Assembly: GCA_041432705.1 (NCBI GenBank)
Contig: JAPWAE010000004.1
Span: 185,876 to 249,875, forward strand
Length of the DNA stretch: 64,000 bases
Direction: 5' to 3'
Source: Pauljensenia sp018375675
GTDB taxonomy: Bacteria > Actinomycetota > Actinomycetes > Actinomycetales > Actinomycetaceae
Shown: positions 1 to 14,234 of the stretch, in pieces
How positions within the stretch are numbered: the first letter of the stretch is position 1
Layout: every line of letters starts with the position of its first letter
Program-made: the position numbers and the translations under genes
Notes under the pieces: model-generated
What the model was told of the DNA's origin: nothing
What the model saw: only the letters and a program-made list of their open reading frames with translations
The model's database searches: none

Positions 1-3128
<3,128 letters not shown>

Positions 3129-3143
3129 AGTTATCTCTCCCTA

Positions 3144-6620
<3,477 letters not shown>

Positions 6621-6667
6621 AGGGGATCCTTCCCTGCATGAACGGTGCGCACGCTGCCTTATCACCC

Positions 6668-6694
6668 ATTATCTGACGCGTCCTGGTCCGTCAA
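6668..6694 (-). promoter_or_regulatory. Candidate rpoB promoter
   Basis: Reading the minus strand, a TTGACG box (6694-6689) is followed after 15 bp by GATAAT (6673-6668). The start codon of rpoB is about 48 bp further on. The boxes are good matches to a housekeeping promoter but the spacer is short. Seen in sequence only. Confidence 0.45.
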
Positions 6695-6877
6695 GCGCCT
6701 GTTACGACGGCTGGATACGGGTCACCTCGGGCATGATAAGGCGCAAATACTCAGGCTACCGTGAATCGCATCGCGAGTCAAGGCAGCGTGTGATATGTGC
6801 AGGGTTTCACGGGAACGAGGCCGTGGCCAGCTTGTTCGTCAGGCGCGACGCTGGCGATACCCGGGCTTGGGTGGCGG

Positions 6878-6951
6878 TGCCCCAAGTCGGGCTTGAACCG
6901 ACGACCCACGGATTATGAGTCCGCTGCTCTGACCGACTGAGCTATTGGGGC
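6878..6951 (-). tRNA. tRNA-Met (CAT), possibly tRNA-Ile2
   Basis: The minus strand folds as a cloverleaf of 74 nt. The acceptor pairs GCCCCAA with TTGGGGC, the D arm contains AGCTCAGTCGGTCAGAGC, the anticodon loop is CTCATAA with anticodon CAT, and the T arm contains GGTTCAAGC. The discriminator is A; CCA is not fully encoded (CCG follows). The CAT anticodon can mean elongator methionine, or isoleucine after lysidine modification by TilS, and I cannot separate the two with certainty. It is not an initiator because the acceptor closes with a normal G-C pair. Confidence 0.93.
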
Positions 6952-7092
6952 GGTGCCATCCTATCGGAGGAACACTGGCCTCTTCCACCGACACCTCGTC
7001 TTGATTCGTCGATCACGCCGAAGCGACATGGTTCCCTAGCCGAGCCTATGCTGATTTTGCAAGGACGCAGCCAATCAATTTAAGGAGATGGC

Positions 7093-8835
7093 ATGAACGT
7101 AGCGGAACAGATCGTCAACCAGCTTGTTGATGCGGGGGTACACCGGATCTACGGCATTGTCGGCGATTCACTGAACCCCATCGTCGACGCCGTGCGCAAA
7201 ACCGGCGGCTCGAAGAAGGGCGGCATCGACTGGATCCACGTGCGCCACGAGGAGGCGGCGGCGTTCGCAGCGTCGGCGGAAGCTCAGCTGACAGGCAAGC
7301 TCGCCGTGTGCGCAGGCTCGTGCGGCCCAGGCAACCTGCACCTCATCAACGGCCTGTATGACGCGAACCGCACGGGCGCACCTGTCCTGGCCATCGCCTC
7401 GCACATCCCGAGCGTTCAGATCGGCACGATGTACTTCCAGGAGACTCACCCGGACCGCATTTTCGAAGAGTGCTCGGTCTACAACGAGCTCATTTCCTCC
7501 GCGGCACAGTCGCCGCGCACGGTGAACTCGGCGATCCGCCACGCGGTCGGCTTGGGCGGCGTCTCGGTCATCACTTTGCCCGGCGACGTCTCTGACCTCA
7601 AGGCCGTTGAGCACGTTCCCACCTACGCGCCCGCGCGCCCCGCGACGCTTGCTCCCAACGCCACCGATATTGAAGAGGCCGCAGCGCTCTTGAACAAGGC
7701 CGACAAGGTCGCTATCTTCGCCGGCGCGGGAGTCGAGGGCGCCCACGACGAGGTCATCGCCCTGGCGGACGCCCTCAAGGCCCCGATCGGTCACTCGCTG
7801 CGCGGCAAGCACTTCATCCAGTATGACAACCCCTTCGACGTGGGCATGACGGGCCTGCTGGGCTACGGCGCGGCAGCCGAGGGCATGAACGACGCCGACG
7901 TACTGATCCTGCTGGGCACTGACTTCCCCTACGACCAGTTCCTGCCGTCCACCCCGACCATCCAGGTGGACACGCACGCGGAGAAGCTGGGCCGCCGCAC
8001 GGACGTCGGCCTCGCAATCCACGCGCAGGTCAAGCCCTTCATCGAGGCACTCCTCCCCCACCTGCGCGCGAACCGCTCCGATTCCTTCCTGAAGTCCAAG
8101 ATCAAGAAGCACTCGGAGATCATGCACGCTCCCGTGGGCGCTTACACGCGCAACGTGGAGAAGATGCGCCCGATCCACCCCGAGTACGCCGCCCACCTCC
8201 TCAATGAGACGGCCGCGAAGGACGCGATTTTCACCGCGGACACGGGCATGTGCAACGTGTGGACCGCCCGCTACATTGATCCGCTCGGCACCCGCCGCCT
8301 CATCGGCTCCCTGCTGCACGGGTCGATGGCAAACGCCCTGCCGATGGCCCTGGGCGCTCAGGTCGCCTACCCGGATCGCCAGGTCGTGTCAGTGTCGGGC
8401 GACGGCGGGCTCTCGATGCTTCTCGGCGAACTCATCACCGCGAAGATGTACGACCTACCGATCAAGGTGGTCGTCTTCAACAATTCGACGCTGGGCATGG
8501 TGAAGCTGGAGATGCTGGTCAACGGCCTGCCTGACTTCCAGACAGATGTCCCTGATACGAATTACGCGGACATTGCCCGCGCAATTGGTTTCCACGCGGA
8601 GCGCGTCGAGGATGCTTCTCGCCTGGAGGACGCGTACCGCGAGGCGTTCGCTGCGCCCGGCCCCGCCCTCGTTGAGGTCATCACGGATCCGAACGCACTC
8701 TCGCTCCCGCCGGCCATCACGGGCGGCCAGGTCGTCGGCTTCGCGACCGCGATGAGCAAGATCGTTCTCAACCGCGGCATCGCCGAGGCTTTCTCAATGG
8801 CCACCTCCAACATGCGTAACATCCCGCGCCTGTAG
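7093..8835 (+). CDS. poxB: Pyruvate oxidase / pyruvate:quinone oxidoreductase (thiamine diphosphate enzyme)
   Basis: This is a 580-residue thiamine-diphosphate flavoenzyme of the PoxB type. Such enzymes decarboxylate pyruvate to acetate and CO2, passing electrons to membrane quinone or, in oxidase forms, to O2. The N-terminal Pyr domain shows RHEEAAAFAA, with the cofactor-activating Glu near residue 53, and GSCGPGNLHLINGLYDA. The middle domain has the FAGAGVEGA dinucleotide-fold segment. The C-terminal PP domain has the ThDP/Mg motif GDGGLSMLLGE...VVFNN near residue 435. An AAGGAG ribosome site precedes the ATG. The gene is monocistronic, with a strong terminator directly after it. Acetolactate synthase is less likely because the overall sequence reads as PoxB. 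Confidence 0.9.
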   Translation: MNVAEQIVNQLVDAGVHRIYGIVGDSLNPIVDAVRKTGGSKKGGIDWIHVRHEEAAAFAASAEAQLTGKLAVCAGSCGPGNLHLINGLYDANRTGAPVLAIASHIPSVQIGTMYFQETHPDRIFEECSVYNELISSAAQSPRTVNSAIRHAVGLGGVSVITLPGDVSDLKAVEHVPTYAPARPATLAPNATDIEEAAALLNKADKVAIFAGAGVEGAHDEVIALADALKAPIGHSLRGKHFIQYDNPFDVGMTGLLGYGAAAEGMNDADVLILLGTDFPYDQFLPSTPTIQVDTHAEKLGRRTDVGLAIHAQVKPFIEALLPHLRANRSDSFLKSKIKKHSEIMHAPVGAYTRNVEKMRPIHPEYAAHLLNETAAKDAIFTADTGMCNVWTARYIDPLGTRRLIGSLLHGSMANALPMALGAQVAYPDRQVVSVSGDGGLSMLLGELITAKMYDLPIKVVVFNNSTLGMVKLEMLVNGLPDFQTDVPDTNYADIARAIGFHAERVEDASRLEDAYREAFAAPGPALVEVITDPNALSLPPAITGGQVVGFATAMSKIVLNRGIAEAFSMATSNMRNIPRL

Positions 8836-8855
8836 GCCATTCACATCTCCGGGGA

Positions 8856-8903
8856 CGAGGCCGGGGCTGGGTCAACGCACGACCTGGCCCCGACCTCGTT
8901 TTT
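8856..8903 (+). terminator. Rho-independent terminator of poxB
   Basis: A 12-bp stem is formed by CGAGGCCGGGGC (8856-8867) and GCCCCGACCTCG (8887-8898) with one G-T pair, followed by five T. The left arm carries the over-represented 13-mer GACGAGGCCGGGG (8854-8866) discussed in the findings. Confidence 0.85.
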
Positions 8904-8977
8904 CATGGCTTCAATCCGCATTTTATCAACATTCATTTTTCTAAAAGACTGGCTTTTTCCAACTCAAATATCGCCTG

Positions 8978-9007
8978 ACAAGTGGACAACTTGTAGCTCA
9001 CTACACT
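8978..9007 (+). promoter_or_regulatory. Palindromic operator candidate and -10 box before the cytochrome b/molybdopterin gene
   Basis: A perfect palindrome ACAAGT-GGACA-ACTTGT occupies 8978-8994 in an AT-rich stretch. A -10-like TACACT follows at 9002-9007, about 90 bp before the start codon at 9096. The palindrome would overlap the -35 region, which fits a repressor or activator site. The regulator is unknown. Confidence 0.4.
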
Positions 9008-9095
9008 AGAACATGACTTGACAGCTATTTATGCGCGCATTTCCCCTCTAATATGCGAGACGTTCTATCATTCACGCCACACAGGAGGAACCGCA

Positions 9096-10661
9096 ATGCA
9101 CGCGCTCGCAGCAATGGCCAGCGCAGCCGGTGCCGTCGACCTCGACACTTTTCCCGCTTGGCTGAGGATCACCCACTTCATCAACTTCATCATGATGGGC
9201 TTCCTCATCCGTTCCGGCTGGGAGGTCCTCGCATCTCACCCACGTCTGTACTGGAACAATCACTGCACACCCGGATCCGAGTGGCTCAAGTTCACGAAGG
9301 ACAAGGTGTCGACCGTCCCCGGCGAGTTCACGGCGCGCGACGACCAGCGCAACCTCCACCCGCTGATCTCCCTGCCCGGACGCGGACAGATCGGCCTGGG
9401 CCGCGCGTGGCACGCGCTCGTCACGGCCATCTGGCTCATTAACGGCTTCGTGTACGTCGCCCTCCTCTTCGGGACGGGCCAGTGGCGACGCATCGTCCCC
9501 ACCTCGTGGTCCATCTTCCCCGAGGCTTGGGAGAGCGCCAAGATCTACATGGGTCTCCAGATCCCCTCCATCGAGCACTTCCAGCCCTATGACGCCCTCC
9601 AGAAGCTCATGTACTTCACGGTCGTCTTCATCGTCGCGCCCCTCATGATCGCGACCGGCCCCATCATGTCCCCCACCTTCGCGGGACGCTTCCCCGGGTA
9701 TGTCAAGATCTTCCGCAACCGCCAGACGGCGCGTTCGATCCACTTCCTGGGCATGGCCTTCTACTGCGTCTTCGTCGTCATTCACGTTGCGCTCGTCTTC
9801 ATCGTCCACCCGAGGTACAACATCGCGCACATGATGCTGGGCGAAAACTACAACGACATCACGGCGGCACAATTCGCTCAGGCCGTCACCATGCTGATCA
9901 TCGGTATCGTCGTTGCCATCGCCCTGTGGATCGGAGCCTCCTACTGGTCCCTGTCGAACCTGCGCCGCACCCAGCGCTGGATCTGGGGTGCGACGCAGCC
10001 GATTCGCGCGCTCACGATCGACCGTCTGAAGTCTCGTCAGGTCGCGAAGAAGACCTTCACCGAGGACGACATTTCCCCGTTCCACTGGGTCAACACGCGC
10101 CCGCCGACACAGGAGCAGTCCGAGGAGTACATCGCCCTGCGCGAGGACGACTTTAAGGACTTCCGCCTCGAGATCGGCGGCCTGGTCGAGGAGGAGAAGT
10201 CTTTCTCCATCGACGAGCTGAAGGCCCTGGGCAAGGTCACGAACATTACGATGCACACCTGCATGCAGGGATGGACGGGCATCGCGAAGTGGGAGGGCAT
10301 CCGTCTCAAGGATCTCCTCGAGCAGGTCACGCCCACGGAGGGCGCGAACTACCTAATGGCCACCTCCTTCGGACACGTCGGGCACACCTACGACGGGCGC
10401 CCGACCGAGCCCTACTACGAGTGCATCGACCCGTCGATGATCGACGACGACGAGTGCATCCTCGCCTGGGGCATGAACGATGAGCCTCTGCCCGAGGTCT
10501 ACGGCGGCCCTCTACGCCTGCGCGCCGATTCCCAGCACGGCTACAAGATGGTCAAGTGGGTGCGCCGCCTGGAGTGGATCCACGACTACCACGACGTGGG
10601 CGACGGCCAGGGCGGCTCGCGAGAGGACTCTGGCCTGCAGCACTACGACGCTCGCACCTGA
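9096..10661 (+). CDS. Cytochrome b561-type membrane domain fused to a sulfite-oxidase-fold molybdopterin oxidoreductase
   Basis: This 521-residue protein joins two modules. The N-terminal two thirds resembles the di-heme cytochrome b domain of Ni/Fe-hydrogenase and formate dehydrogenase systems. It has about five hydrophobic segments rich in histidines (ITHFINFIMMGF, HALVTAIWLINGFVYVALLF, FLGMAFYCVFVVIHVALVFI). The C-terminal part, from about residue 330, is a sulfite-oxidase/MsrP-type molybdopterin domain. It carries the family's Cys ligand in NITMHTCMQGWTG, and PLRLRADSQHGYKMVKWV near the end. With five membrane spans and an inside N-terminus, the catalytic domain would face outside (inference). 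The ATG at 9096 has an AGGAGG site; the longer upstream frame has none. Electrons probably pass between the quinone pool and an unknown substrate. moeA for cofactor synthesis lies about 4 kb away. Confidence 0.85.
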   Translation: MHALAAMASAAGAVDLDTFPAWLRITHFINFIMMGFLIRSGWEVLASHPRLYWNNHCTPGSEWLKFTKDKVSTVPGEFTARDDQRNLHPLISLPGRGQIGLGRAWHALVTAIWLINGFVYVALLFGTGQWRRIVPTSWSIFPEAWESAKIYMGLQIPSIEHFQPYDALQKLMYFTVVFIVAPLMIATGPIMSPTFAGRFPGYVKIFRNRQTARSIHFLGMAFYCVFVVIHVALVFIVHPRYNIAHMMLGENYNDITAAQFAQAVTMLIIGIVVAIALWIGASYWSLSNLRRTQRWIWGATQPIRALTIDRLKSRQVAKKTFTEDDISPFHWVNTRPPTQEQSEEYIALREDDFKDFRLEIGGLVEEEKSFSIDELKALGKVTNITMHTCMQGWTGIAKWEGIRLKDLLEQVTPTEGANYLMATSFGHVGHTYDGRPTEPYYECIDPSMIDDDECILAWGMNDEPLPEVYGGPLRLRADSQHGYKMVKWVRRLEWIHDYHDVGDGQGGSREDSGLQHYDART

Positions 10662-10742
10662 GAATCTCTGCCTTCGAGCGGTACCCCGCCTCCCTCCTCG
10701 TCTCCACGCATGCGCGTGCGGGCACACGGTGGGAGGCGTGGT

Positions 10743-11558
10743 CTATGCGTACCTGCGGGCGATCGCCATGGCCTCGGGCACGTAGGAGCGCCCGAAGACG
10801 GCGCAGTGGATCATGATGATGTGCATCTGGTGCAGGGCGACGCGCTCGCGCCAACCGTCCTCCAGGGGCGAGGCCTCGTGATAGGCGGCGAGGATCCGCT
10901 CGTAGTACGGGCAGCCGAAGACCGCGAGGGCCGCGAGGTCCTCCTCGGCGTGGCCTCCCTGCGCAGCGGGGTCGATGAGGACGGCACCCTCGGGGGTCCA
11001 CATGACATTGCCGCTCCACAGGTCGCCGTGGGTGCGGGCGGCGCCGATGTTGTTGTGGCGGTTTTTCGCGTCTTCTACGAGGCGCGGCTGGCCGTGGTCG
11101 AGCGCGCCCGATTCGAGGCGTTCGCAGAGCTTGTCGATGAGCGTTCGTTCGGCGGCCATGAAGATGCGGTCGTCGAGGTAGGGGGCGATGCGCTCGCGCG
11201 CGTAGAAGGCACCCCAGGATTCACCTTCCGACGACGAGGCCGGGGCCGGGCTCGGGCGGTCGGGTAGCGAGAGGTGGGCCTCCCCCATCCAGCCATCCCC
11301 CTCGAAGCCGGGCGGCGGCGCGCCCAGGTGGCTGGCTCCGGCGGCGTGCGTATGGGCAAGGGCGCGACCAAAGTCTTCGGCGGCTCGCGGGGTTGGCGCG
11401 ACAGAGACCAGGCGGGGCTCCTCAAGCCACGTCGCGCCGTGATCAAGCACGGGTACGACGGCTGCTCCGGAGTCCGAGGCCTCGGCGAGCCACGCGAGGC
11501 CCGCAACCTCGTAGGCGATCCGCCCGCGGCGGCTGTCCGCTTTCCTGATGGTGTCCAT
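10743..11558 (-). CDS. Fructosamine kinase / ketosamine-3-kinase family protein
   Basis: This 271-residue protein has the aminoglycoside-phosphotransferase-like kinase fold of the fructosamine kinase family. The catalytic loop reads THGDLWSGNVMW, followed by the metal-binding LIDPAAQGGHAEEDLA, both typical of the bacterial FN3K branch. Such enzymes phosphorylate glycated amines on C3 and so help remove early Maillard adducts; the substrate here is not shown. The start ATG at 11558 has an AGGAGG site, which is why I prefer it to the GTG at 11657. The gene converges with the molybdopterin fusion gene and has a long repeat-rich gap upstream. Confidence 0.82.
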   Translation of the reverse strand: MDTIRKADSRRGRIAYEVAGLAWLAEASDSGAAVVPVLDHGATWLEEPRLVSVAPTPRAAEDFGRALAHTHAAGASHLGAPPPGFEGDGWMGEAHLSLPDRPSPAPASSSEGESWGAFYARERIAPYLDDRIFMAAERTLIDKLCERLESGALDHGQPRLVEDAKNRHNNIGAARTHGDLWSGNVMWTPEGAVLIDPAAQGGHAEEDLAALAVFGCPYYERILAAYHEASPLEDGWRERVALHQMHIIMIHCAVFGRSYVPEAMAIARRYA

Positions 11559-11770
11559 CGTGTATGGCCTCCTGTTTGCGAGGAGGCTGCGGCACTCCCC
11601 CGTTTTTGGCGCATCAGCGCGCGATGGTTCAACGATATCAAGGGTTATGCGGGGCATCGGTAACTACTCCGCTGTACAGCATCGTTGCAGGTCGGCCAGC
11701 CAACAGCGCAGGTTAGCGCCCGGAATAGCGGGTCCACGCGCGAACAACACACCCCATCAGCTGCCAATTT

Positions 11771-11845
11771 GCCCAAAACGCAGACCACCTCGATGAAAAG
11801 TGGTGGAAATAGGCGGTTCCGGGCGAAGTGGTCTGCGTTTTGGGC
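11771..11845. repeat. 75-bp inverted-repeat element with 18-bp perfect arms
   Basis: GCCCAAAACGCAGACCAC at 11771-11788 is the exact reverse complement of 11828-11845. The 39-bp interior contains a further short pairing (CCACC/GGTGG). It lies between the fructosamine kinase gene and the repeat array. There is no T-run immediately after either arm and no obvious target duplication. It could be a folded RNA, a bidirectional terminator or a small mobile-element remnant. Confidence 0.75.
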
Positions 11846-12002
11846 ACCAACCCTCGTGAGTCATGGCTTGCACACCGTTGATCGGGGGGAATTGCATCAT
11901 TAGAGATCCGACACGCCGGCGACACGCAGATAGCCGCCTTCTAATGCCGCAAAACCCCCACGACCGACGGCGCGGCGAGCATGCGAAGACCACACCTGAG
12001 CC

Positions 12003-12109
12003 CATGTGGATAGGTTGTCATGATGCGGATAGGTTATCGGCATGCGGATAGGTTAATAAGCTATCCGCATCCTCATAACCTATCCATATCGCAATAACCT
12101 ATCCGCATA
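12003..12109. repeat. Dyad array A: GGATAGGTT units every 19 bp, inverted about 12056
   Basis: Forward GGATAGGTT units start at 12008, 12027 and 12046. Reverse units (AACCTATCC, the innermost being AAGCTATCC) start at 12058, 12077 and 12096. Every step is exactly 19 bp and the two halves are symmetric around 12056, with AAT in the centre. The arms pair over about 105 nt with a few mismatches and wobbles. The same architecture recurs at 18794-18928 in inverted orientation. Confidence 0.85.
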
Positions 12110-12208
12110 CGCAGACGGTTTCGTCGACGTGGAGGGCAGCGGCAGACGGGACGGCCTGACCTCAGTGCCGGTGGAGGGGCTCGGGGCCTAATTAAGGTGC
12201 CGGAGGTT

Positions 12209-12325
12209 GCGACAAAATTCGCCCAACAGACACCCCTCCCGCCCGCACCCGCGAAAAAACTCGCCCGGCAGGCTCCAAAACGCCCATTTTGGGCCATTTT
12301 GCCCGCGCAGGGCGAACTTTTTCGC
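12209..12325. repeat. Three copies of a GCGAAAAAGTTCGCCC-type element
   Basis: Copies are GCGACAAAATTCGCCC (12209-12224, plus), GCGAAAAAACTCGCCC (12251-12266, plus) and GCGAAAAAGTTCGCCC (12310-12325, minus). The second and third form a hairpin. A fourth copy is at 63970-63985. The first and fourth also share a following CACCCCTCC / CAGCCCCTCC tail, so the repeat unit is nearer 30 bp. Confidence 0.7.
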
Positions 12326-12558
12326 GCCCATGCTGCTTACCGCGCCACGAGATGTAACCGTCGGCACCAATGCGGGAGCCTCAGGACGCTTCCATGAAAC
12401 CCATGACGCCTTTGCTCGATGAAATAGCAGCAAAAACAGGTGTATCTGGCATGCAATGGTGTCGTCGGTTTCACCGGAGACGGAGCACACGCCAGCAAAG
12501 GCGATGACGGTTTCACGAGAATGGCCGGCTACACCGGTGGGCAGCGGCGGGACCAGAC

Positions 12559-12760
12559 CGCGGTGCCTGTGGGCGGCGGCGGGGCATGGTCCGCCCTATA
12601 CCAGCACGCCAGATGCCGCCGGTGTGGAGGGCGCCGGATAGCCTGGCCGCGGTGCCGGTGGGTGGCGGCAGGGCCAGGGCGGGCTTCGAGAACGACCACT
12701 CCGAGCCGCAGGCTCGCGTGTGGCGATCTCGCGGGCGGGCCGCCGCCCACCGGCACACAC
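12559..12760. repeat. GC-rich dispersed repeat cluster, copy group 1
   Basis: The core GCGGTGCCGGTGGGCGGCGG occurs in variants at 12559-12584 and 12647-12672 (plus) and at about 12736-12760 (minus). It is flanked by partly conserved stretches such as GTGTGGAGGGCGCC and GGGCTTCGAGA. The same core and flanks recur at 60818-61066 and 63574-63605. All copies are between genes. Confidence 0.75.
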
Positions 12761-12860
12761 AGCGGCCCGGCCCATCAAGGTAAGCCACGCGGCGCCTGGA
12801 ACACCAGCGGCGCCACGAGCAACACAACAACAGGCACCACACCAACGCGCCCGAACATAC

Positions 12861-12889
12861 AAAAAACCGACATCCGGATCGGATGTCGG
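12861..12889 (-). terminator. Terminator of tRNA-Ala
   Basis: On the minus strand, CCGACATCC (12889-12881) pairs perfectly with GGATGTCGG (12875-12867) around a 5-nt loop. Six T follow (complement of AAAAAA at 12861-12866). It lies 5 bp past the CCA end of the tRNA. Confidence 0.88.
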
Positions 12890-12893
12890 CCTG

Positions 12894-12969
12894 TGGTGGA
12901 GCTAGGGGGATTCGAACCCCCGACCTTCTCATTGCGAACGAGACGCGCTACCAACTGCGCCATAGCCCC
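12894..12969 (-). tRNA. tRNA-Ala (CGC)
   Basis: This cloverleaf has acceptor GGGGCTA paired to TAGCTCC, D arm GGCGCAGTTGGTAGCGC, anticodon loop TTCGCAA with anticodon CGC reading GCG codons, and T arm GGGGGTTCGAATCCCCC. CCA is encoded at 12896-12894. A rho-independent terminator follows directly. Confidence 0.96.
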
Positions 12970-13110
12970 GAGGACTCAAACAGCTTAGCACCATCACAAT
13001 CAGCCATGCAAGCCGACCACCGGCTCGTGCGGCACGACACGGAGCCCACACATGCGACCGCGCCGCGAGCCCGAAGGGCCGCGGCGCGGCATCAGCAGCT
13101 GAGAGATCCC

Positions 13111-14085
13111 CTATTGGGCGCGTCGCGCGTCCAGGACGGCATCCAGGTCGAGGGCGACGGCCTGGTCGGCGACGACCTCGGCGGTGGAGCGGGCGCCCAC
13201 CTGCGCGGTCTGGGCGATCGGACGGGCGGGGACTGCGGCGGCGATGCGCGGGATGCCGCGCAGGTCGGTGTCGGCGTGGACGATGCGGCCGCGCACGCGC
13301 TCGCGCGAGGCGTAGGTGGGCGCGGGGATCGGCGCGACGGTCCAGGCGCGGGCCGGGGTGTCAGCAACCTCGACAACCTCGGGCACCTCGACGTTGAAGA
13401 CGAGGGAGGGGACGGAGCCGGTCTCGGGTTCCGAGGCCTCGACCACCTCGGAAACCTCCTCCGAAGAGGAAGACGAAGCCTGAGGCTCCGCAGGGGCGGC
13501 AGCGGTGGCACGCCCAGCGCCACGCACGTCGCCGCGGAGCTTGGTCAACAGCTCGAGCTCGCGTTCGGAGGCACGCTGGGAACGCACGGCCGCGACGCGG
13601 GAGGTAGCCAGGGATGCGACGAGCGCCGCGGCCGGGATGGCGATCCACGCCCACGCGATGGAGGCCGCCGCGATGACGATGCCGAGCGCGACGGTTGCGA
13701 GCGCGCACACGCCGGTGACAACCATGCGGCGGCGGCCAGCGGCGCTTTCGGCGGCGAGACGGGCGGCGCGGCGGGCGCGCAGCTTCGCGATCTCGCGAAC
13801 CGCCTTGTTGTTGCGACGGTCGATAACGGGACGCGTGTGCCCCGTGGTGCCCTGGTGCATGCTGCCTCCGCTCGTCAATGCGCCCCGCGCCAGGATGGTT
13901 CCGCTGGCGTGGTCACATGTGTCTAATTCTGGCCCATTCGTGTGGATCATGCGCAGCCTCGGAGAGAAACGGTCAATTTCTCGAGACTGAACGATTGCTG
14001 TCCTGCGTGCAACGAGCGACGGTACCGTTGCGATGAGCGCGACGAATATCGCTGCAATGACGAGTCCACCAATCTCCACCCTCAC
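13111..14085 (-). CDS. Conserved actinobacterial membrane protein of unknown function (Rv0996-like position)
   Basis: This predicted protein of about 324 residues has an N-terminal hydrophobic helix (GGLVIAAIFVALIATVPSLV). A basic stretch leads to a second hydrophobic region near the middle (VVTGVCALATVALGIVIAAA, then a second segment ending in VASLATS). The C-terminal half is acidic and Pro/Ala rich. I do not recognise a catalytic domain. Its place directly after rimJ matches Rv0996 in the galU-moeA1-rimJ cluster of M. tuberculosis, so it is probably the positional homologue. The start is GTG at 14085; a second in-frame GTG lies two codons on, and no clear ribosome site decides between them. 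A perfect 17-bp palindrome lies about 85 bp upstream. Confidence 0.7.
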   Translation of the reverse strand: MRVEIGGLVIAAIFVALIATVPSLVARRTAIVQSREIDRFSPRLRMIHTNGPELDTCDHASGTILARGALTSGGSMHQGTTGHTRPVIDRRNNKAVREIAKLRARRAARLAAESAAGRRRMVVTGVCALATVALGIVIAAASIAWAWIAIPAAALVASLATSRVAAVRSQRASERELELLTKLRGDVRGAGRATAAAPAEPQASSSSSEEVSEVVEASEPETGSVPSLVFNVEVPEVVEVADTPARAWTVAPIPAPTYASRERVRGRIVHADTDLRGIPRIAAAVPARPIAQTAQVGARSTAEVVADQAVALDLDAVLDARRAQ

Positions 14086-14169
14086 AAAGTACGGGCGTTT
14101 GTGGCGCTGCGCTTTGTGCGATGGGCGCGTGTCGAGCTCTCAAACCTTTCGGTAAAAAGAGAAGCAACC

Positions 14170-14186
14170 ACAGGTGTCACACCTGT
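14170..14186. promoter_or_regulatory. 17-bp palindromic operator candidate
   Basis: ACAGGTG-TCA-CACCTGT has perfect 7-bp arms. It lies in the gap between rimJ and the downstream membrane-protein gene, in a region of lower GC. It could be a repressor site for the membrane-protein gene. The cognate regulator is unknown. Confidence 0.4.
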
Positions 14187-14234
14187 AACATTTGCCCCAC
14201 GCGCACCGCCCGGCAGCCACAGAAACCGGCTGAC

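Larger units (their letters stand above)
11559..12893. other. 1.3-kb non-coding region carrying several repeat families
   Basis: No reading frame here has a credible ribosome site, codon pattern or recognisable product. The region holds a 75-bp inverted repeat (11771-11845), the first 19-bp-period dyad array (12003-12109), three copies of a GCGAAAAAGTTCGCCC-like element (12209-12325), a GC-rich repeat family (12559-12760) and the terminator of tRNA-Ala. Each has its own entry. Confidence 0.7.

Noticed and set aside
7168..8319. Long antisense frame inside poxB, and comparable frames opposite the cytochrome b fusion gene, lysS, GH4, groEL and others
   Set aside because: All are mirror frames of strongly supported genes in high-GC DNA with no independent support.
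12439..12988. 182-codon frame across the GC-rich repeats and tRNA-Ala
   Set aside because: It overlaps the tRNA and its terminator, and its Pro/Gly/Arg-rich content comes from the repeat itself.
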